DNA from: CAYLNK01 sp964384675
GTDB taxonomy: Bacteria; Acidobacteriota; Thermoanaerobaculia; UBA5066
Direction of reading: 5' to 3'
Length of the DNA: 9,867 nucleotides
Assembly: GCA_964384675.1 (NCBI GenBank)
Contig: CAYLNK010000260.1
Coordinates: 1-9,867, forward strand
In this document: positions 6,278 through 9,867 of the stretch, piece after piece
How the letters are laid out: each line of letters opens with the position of its first letter
Position numbering within the stretch: position 1 is the stretch's first letter
Notes under the pieces: generated by a model
Told to the model about the DNA's origin: nothing
Databases searched by the model: none
Seen by the model: only the letters and a program-made list of their open reading frames with translations
Position numbers and translations under genes: made by a program

Positions 6278-9200
6278 CTATGCGGCTACTCGACCGCCCT
6301 GCACGAGCGCTGGTGGCATGGCATACGCCGTTTTCCATTCAATCGAGATTGGCCGCTCTCCTTCGGCTCCATCGGGTGCCACCGGGCCCAGATACTGAAA
6401 GGCCGCCGTCACCCCGGGCCTGTCGTCGTCACGAGTTCGGACGAAGAGCAGAGGTACGCACCCCTCGGCGACCGGATTGAGATGGCGTCGACCCTCCCTG
6501 GAGTCACGCGCCGTGCCGGCCTTGGACTGCCAGTGGAAGCGCCATGCATTGAGGGGGAAGTCTCGGTACTTCAGATGCTCCTTCTTCGCCGGCGCCTTCT
6601 GCAGCGTGACGAGCAGCAGGTCGTAGTGGCCCCCGGAAACTCTCTCGACACCCGTGTAGAAGTCCCGGAGGTGGCCGCGGGACGTGCGCTCACCGAACGC
6701 CGCGCTGATCTCCGCGCTCAGGTACGAAGCGTGTAGACGCAGCGGAATCGTAGGATCCAGTTCATGAACTTCTGCGAGGATCGCGTTCCTGATGCGAAGG
6801 ACTGGCGCCAGCTCCGCCAGCTCCTCTCGCAGCAATCGATGGGACGACCACCGCTCCCAGGCGCGTTCCGCAACCGCGAGTTCCTTGCCATAGAGGATGC
6901 CGAAGAGCATCGCCATCAGCCGCCTACCGCATTCGTCGGACGGCCCTTCTAGTCTTGCGAGGCGCTCCCAGGTGTCGAGTCGGGCGCCGTCGCCCACGTG
7001 AAGCAGTTTGTGTATGTTCTCAAGCGCCGTCCCTTCACCTTCGGCGAGGGTCCGGACCTCAAGACCGACCTCACGACGGAGGAGGGTCCAAGAGCGAGCC
7101 CTTCCATACAGATCGGGGAGATCCACATCGGTCTCCACGAGGAACTCACCAAGCCGAAGGTTCACGTGCGCCGGCTCTCGCAACAGCGATCGCAGACCAC
7201 GGACGTCGCTCGGAATGGCGCGACGAATCTGCTCCAAGACGTCTTGTCGCGCGATTTCGTCGAAGTGGATATGGCAGCCCGAAGGTAGGCGTCCCTTGCC
7301 GTGCTCCAGCAGCTCTCGCAGCTCACGCGGTGTGTGACCGAGGAGAGCCCGAAGGCGGCGGTCGGAGCGGAACTCGAGTCGATTGCGACCAGTCAGGTCG
7401 AAGACAACAAGCTCCGCCTTGGTAGCTGTCCGCCGGAGCCCGCGTCCGAGCTGTTGGAGGAAGACGGTCGCGCTCTCGGTCGGCCGGAAGAAGAACAGCG
7501 TATTGACGTTAGGAACGTCAACGCCCTCGTTGTACAGGTCGACGACGCAGAGAATGTGGACGCGCCCACCGTCGAGGTCGTTACGGGCGGCGCGGCGCTC
7601 GCTCCGCTCCGTGTCCTCGGTCAGCACTCGCGTCGTGTATCCGTCGCGCGCGAATCTCCCGGCGATGGTCTCCGCATGGCGCCGATCGACGCAAAAGGCG
7701 AGCGCCCGTAGTTCCTTCGGTCGCCCAACGTACTCGCCCAGCGCGCGTAAGGCTCGCTGCACGAACACGTCGGCAGCATCGACTAGGGTTGTCGATAGCT
7801 CGGCCTTCACGTAGCGCCCGGCGCGGCTCCAGCTCACATCGCGCAGATCCACACCCTCAGCATCGAGCATGTAGTAGCGAAACGGGACGAGCGCATGCGG
7901 GATCGCGTTCCAGACACGCAGGTTGCCGATCCACGGCCGGGGGAAGTGACGCTCGTAGTCAATCCCGTCCGCGCGCTCCGGCGTACCCGTCAGCCCGATC
8001 AGTTCGCGTGGGCCGAGCGTCGAGAGGAGCGCGTCCCACGTGGCTGCGCCCGAATGATGCGCTTCGTCGAGGATGACCATGTCGAACAGCGCTGGATCGA
8101 TCGGCGCGCCTTCTCCAAGGGAGTCAATCGATGCGAAGACGTGGCGGCCGACGGTTGGCTTTTCGTACTGGTGAAGCATCTCGCCGAAGTCCCGGAGCTG
8201 AAGTGCCGACCGGAAGACCTGGCGGGACTGCTCGAGGATTTCACGCCGATGCGCGACGAACAGCAGTGAGTCGACCCGCCCTTCGGCGCGGAGTGATGCG
8301 TAATCGAGCGCCGCCATCACTGTCTTGCCTGTGCCCGTCGCGGCGACGATGAGATTCCGGTGTCGGCCGAGGCGCCTTGCGGCGGCAAGTCCCAGAAGGA
8401 CCGGCTTCTGGTACTCCCTTGCCTCGATCTCGATCAACACGCCCTCGGGCCCGTCTTCCCGGGGCACCGGCGACAGAGCTCGTGCCAGCCGCGCTCTCTG
8501 GGCTGGCGCACGCGGATCAAGAGTCTCGAACTGGTGTGGGTCGTCCCAGTACTGCTCGAACGTCTCGCGCACCTGTTCCACTAGGGCTGGCTGCTCGGAC
8601 TCCGCGATTCGCACGTTCCACTCGAGCCCGTCGGTCTGCGCGGCATGTGACAGGTTCGAGGAGCCGATGTATGCCGTCGACATGCCGCTGTCACGGTGGA
8701 AGAGCCACGCCTTTGCATGGAGGCGTGTCACTTCCACGTCATATGAGATCTTGACGGTGGTGTTCGGGAGCAATGCGAGGCGCTCGATTGCCTTCTGATC
8801 TGACGCCCCCATGTACGTCGTCGTAAGCACCCGGAGCGGTCGGCCGCGGGAAACACAGTGCCGCTCCAACGCACCGCGGTGCTTTTCAAGCCCCGAGAGC
8901 TTTACGAAGGCGCAGAGGAGGTCGACCCGGTCGGCGCTGTCGAACTCGCTTCGCAGGTGATCGAGGAGGTGCTCGCCTTCCGCGTTCACGATCAGGCTGG
9001 AGCGGTGCAGAGAGCCGAGCGGTCGCTCGTAGCGGGTTGCCGGCTGCTCAATGATCGCCCGGAGACGGTTCGGCGAGAGTTGCCAGTCGTGCGCGGCCGC
9101 AAACACCCGTGGCGCGTGACGTCCAAGAGCTTCGAACAGATCGGCAGCGAACGCCAACGTCTTGTCACGCTCATCGCTCAGTTCGTCGAGGGCAGCATCG

Positions 9201-9367
9201 AGCGCTTCCCGCACGAGCGCTGCGACAGGTGTTGAGATGTCGGCGCGTTCAGAGAGAGCCTCAAGCTCGGCTTCGAGCCGCGCCGGAAGGGAATCGAGAT
9301 GGCGCTGGACTCGCGCAGTCACAATCTCGTCGTAGATTCCCGGTACAAGGCCAGGACGCCGCCACAT
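6278..9367 (-). CDS. PLD nuclease-SF2 helicase-DUF3427 protein
   Basis: The protein has 1,029 residues if it starts at the ATG at 9367, chosen because LVPGIYDEIVTARVQRHLD is the usual kind of N-terminus for this family; the frame stays open to 9517, but the extra 50 residues look non-coding. Domains in order: a helical N-terminal region (about 1-120); a PLD nuclease domain with LHAKAWLFHRD (His217, Lys219) and IGSSNLSHAA; an SF2 core with ATGTGKT (343-349), DEAHH (434-438), LTGTPER (459-465), DLYNEGVDVP and QQLGRGLRR (638-646); and a C-terminal DUF3427 domain (about 895-1020) with NAWRFHWQS, LLFVRTRDDD and FQYLGPVAP. All key motifs are intact. It should translocate on or remodel nucleic acid and cleave it; such proteins often sit in accessory or defence regions. 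It is convergent with the S24 gene and shares blocks with the 2261 helicase (FVAHR.EILEQ, RPTES…QQLGRGLRR). No strong ribosome site is visible. Confidence 0.9.
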   Translation of the reverse strand: MWRRPGLVPGIYDEIVTARVQRHLDSLPARLEAELEALSERADISTPVAALVREALDAALDELSDERDKTLAFAADLFEALGRHAPRVFAAAHDWQLSPNRLRAIIEQPATRYERPLGSLHRSSLIVNAEGEHLLDHLRSEFDSADRVDLLCAFVKLSGLEKHRGALERHCVSRGRPLRVLTTTYMGASDQKAIERLALLPNTTVKISYDVEVTRLHAKAWLFHRDSGMSTAYIGSSNLSHAAQTDGLEWNVRIAESEQPALVEQVRETFEQYWDDPHQFETLDPRAPAQRARLARALSPVPREDGPEGVLIEIEAREYQKPVLLGLAAARRLGRHRNLIVAATGTGKTVMAALDYASLRAEGRVDSLLFVAHRREILEQSRQVFRSALQLRDFGEMLHQYEKPTVGRHVFASIDSLGEGAPIDPALFDMVILDEAHHSGAATWDALLSTLGPRELIGLTGTPERADGIDYERHFPRPWIGNLRVWNAIPHALVPFRYYMLDAEGVDLRDVSWSRAGRYVKAELSTTLVDAADVFVQRALRALGEYVGRPKELRALAFCVDRRHAETIAGRFARDGYTTRVLTEDTERSERRAARNDLDGGRVHILCVVDLYNEGVDVPNVNTLFFFRPTESATVFLQQLGRGLRRTATKAELVVFDLTGRNRLEFRSDRRLRALLGHTPRELRELLEHGKGRLPSGCHIHFDEIARQDVLEQIRRAIPSDVRGLRSLLREPAHVNLRLGEFLVETDVDLPDLYGRARSWTLLRREVGLEVRTLAEGEGTALENIHKLLHVGDGARLDTWERLARLEGPSDECGRRLMAMLFGILYGKELAVAERAWERWSSHRLLREELAELAPVLRIRNAILAEVHELDPTIPLRLHASYLSAEISAAFGERTSRGHLRDFYTGVERVSGGHYDLLLVTLQKAPAKKEHLKYRDFPLNAWRFHWQSKAGTARDSREGRRHLNPVAEGCVPLLFVRTRDDDRPGVTAAFQYLGPVAPDGAEGERPISIEWKTAYAMPPALVQGGRVAA

Positions 9368-9544
9368 GCTCACGCGGGGAATCGTATCCCCAGGTGCGTT
9401 CACGGCAGCCCGATCGGTTAGCCCCGGGCGGAGTGGAATCTCTGCTGTGAGGGGATGCTGGGCGCCCCGGGAGATTCGCACGGGCGTGCGAGTCGATCGG
9501 GCGACCGACCCTCGCACGGGCGCTCCTGTGCCGCCTCGAACAAC
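9368..9544. other. Non-coding upstream region of the DUF3427 helicase
   Basis: This is the first part of a 455-base stretch (9368-9822) without a protein gene. It presumably carries the promoter of the minus-strand helicase, but no convincing -35/-10 pair is visible. It contains a small inverted repeat TCGCAC/GTGCGA (9476-9481, 9486-9491), and TCGCACGGGCG occurs twice (9476 and 9512). Confidence 0.4.
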
Positions 9545-9567
9545 GGCGGTCGCACGATGCGACCGCC
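9545..9567. repeat. Perfect inverted repeat, 10-base-pair stem
   Basis: GGCGGTCGCA (9545-9554) and TGCGACCGCC (9558-9567) are exact complements around CGA. No T-run follows on either side. It could form a cruciform or an RNA hairpin between the tRNA and the helicase gene. Confidence 0.7.
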
Positions 9568-9575
9568 AGCCCCCC

Positions 9576-9598
9576 GCGGGGGCTTCGCTCGCCCCCGC
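9576..9598. repeat. GC-rich hairpin, 8-base-pair stem
   Basis: GCGGGGGC (9576-9583) pairs with GCCCCCGC (9591-9598) around TTCGCTC. It overlaps the palindrome CCCCCGCGGGGG (9571-9582), so two alternative folds compete. Confidence 0.65.
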
Positions 9599-9610
9599 CC
9601 CCCCACTTGA

Positions 9611-9634
9611 TGGTCGGGACGGCGGGATCCGAAC
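9611..9634 (-). repeat. Direct repeat of the tRNA-Pro 3' end (att-like)
   Basis: These 24 bases match 9823-9846 with a single difference (C for T at 9630). They cover the CCA, the acceptor 3' strand and part of the T-arm of the tRNA-Pro. A repeated tRNA 3' end is the usual footprint of tyrosine-recombinase integration, but no integrase is seen and the copies are only 212 bases apart. A decayed duplicate tRNA is the alternative. Confidence 0.65.
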
Positions 9635-9644
9635 GCGCCCGCCC

Positions 9645-9661
9645 GGCTCGCTGCGCGAGCC
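9645..9661. repeat. Small hairpin, 7-base-pair stem
   Basis: GGCTCGC (9645-9651) pairs with GCGAGCC (9655-9661) around TGC. A GCGC-TTC-GCGC mini-hairpin follows at 9665-9675. Confidence 0.55.
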
Positions 9662-9707
9662 GCCGCGCTTCGCGCAGGGGGGGGCGCGCTAACCGGCTGT
9701 CTTTATC

Positions 9708-9743
9708 GCGGGGGTCCGCTCGCTGACGGTCACTACCCCCCGC
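9708..9743. repeat. Long GC-rich hairpin
   Basis: GCGGGGG (9708-9714) pairs with CCCCCGC (9737-9743), enclosing a 22-base loop that has a small CCG/CGG pairing. Like the neighbouring hairpins it combines G/C tracts with a CTCGCT-type loop, which suggests a family of related structures. Confidence 0.5.
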
Positions 9744-9749
9744 ACCCCC

Positions 9750-9767
9750 GGTCGCGGGTTCGAATCC
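9750..9767 (+). repeat. Inverted copy of the tRNA-Pro T-arm
   Basis: GGTCGCGGGTTCGAATCC here is the exact reverse complement of 9837-9854 inside the tRNA-Pro gene. The flanks do not form a tRNA on the plus strand: the bases that should complete the T stem (TGG) pair poorly. Confidence 0.6.
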
Positions 9768-9822
9768 TGGCTATGAGCTGACTGTGTGCTGTGAGGAGCG
9801 TCTTATCGCTCGACTCAACTTC

Positions 9823-9867
9823 TGGTCGGGACGGCGGGATTCGAACCCGCGACCCCTTGAACCCCAT
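9823..9867 (-). tRNA. tRNA-Pro(GGG), 3' part, cut by the window edge
   Basis: Minus-strand reading gives the anticodon loop ATGGGGT (anticodon GGG, the same A32/U38 loop as E. coli proline tRNA GGG), the stem TCAAG and the variable loop GGGTC. The T-arm GCGGG-TTCGAAT-CCCGC is perfect, followed by the acceptor strand CGTCCCG, A73 and an encoded CCA (TGG at 9823-9825). The 5' half (acceptor, D-arm) lies beyond 9867, so the isoacceptor call rests on the anticodon loop. The acceptor predicts a 5' end of CGGGACG, which fits proline tRNAs. Confidence 0.85.

Larger units (their letters stand above)
9611..9705 (-). pseudogene. Possible degenerate tRNA with disrupted anticodon region
   Basis: Read on the minus strand, 9611-9634 gives an acceptor/T-arm end. 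The T-loop is TTCGGAT, so the invariant A58 is G, and the T stem has a mismatch. About 50 bases away, the complement of 9682-9705 contains AGCCGGTTAGCGC, like a D-arm. The anticodon region between is replaced by GC-rich hairpin sequence, including 9645-9661. It is not a working tRNA; the D-arm resemblance could be chance. Confidence 0.3.

Noticed and set aside
6955..8798. Several plus-strand open frames opposite the DUF3427 helicase
   Set aside because: The minus strand carries a continuous motif-complete helicase; these frames have no domains or ribosome sites.
9368..9517. N-terminal extension of the DUF3427 helicase to 9517
   Set aside because: The extra 50 residues are low-complexity and Arg/Pro-rich, and the family-like start LVPGIYDE follows the ATG at 9367.
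9545..9743. CRISPR-like repeat array
   Set aside because: The hairpins differ in sequence and spacing; there are no regularly spaced identical repeats.
9700..9780. Plus-strand tRNA ending in GGTTCGAATCC
   Set aside because: The T stem pairs poorly and there is no acceptor stem, anticodon arm or D-arm upstream; only the T-arm motif is shared with the tRNA-Pro.

Overview
The window is very GC-rich, accessory-looking bacterial DNA. No marker in it fixes the taxon; a high-GC group such as Myxococcota, Gemmatimonadota, Planctomycetota or a related candidate phylum would fit. There are no rRNA, ribosomal or core metabolic genes. The right edge holds the 3' part of a tRNA-Pro(GGG) gene plus a nearby repeat of its 3' end. 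That is typical of an integration hotspot, although no integrase is visible.

Layout, left to right. (1) 41-1150 (+): a protein with an FHA domain followed by a Clp-N-like helical region, possibly starting left of the window. An open reading tail continues in the same frame past its stop to 1321. (2) 1453-1713 (+): a small UPF0175-family (antitoxin-like) protein. (3) 1740-2142 (+): two gene remnants butted together in different frames. One is a small conserved protein without a start codon; the other is the C-terminal half of a retropepsin-like aspartic protease. (4) 2261-5065 (+): a PLD-nuclease/superfamily-2 helicase. (5) 4729-6243 (+): a LexA/S24-type self-cleaving peptidase domain with flanking domains, in the -1 frame relative to the helicase. 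The two overlap around a strong hairpin and homopolymer runs and look like two pieces of one helicase-S24 polypeptide. (6) 6278-9367 (-): a second PLD nuclease/SF2 helicase ending in a DUF3427 domain, convergent with the S24 gene. (7) 9368-9867: no protein gene; GC-rich hairpins, tRNA relics and the partial tRNA-Pro.

The main interest is a tail-to-tail pair of distantly related PLD-helicase proteins with different C-terminal modules: S24 protease plus an unknown domain in one, DUF3427 in the other. They sit beside toxin-antitoxin debris and a tRNA. This looks like a defence or mobile-DNA island. Inferred role: each helicase couples nucleic-acid translocation to a PLD nuclease, and the S24 module may allow damage-triggered self-cleavage. 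The helicase-S24 gene is either interrupted by a one-base indel, expressed through a -1 frameshift, or made as two chains; raw sequence cannot decide which.
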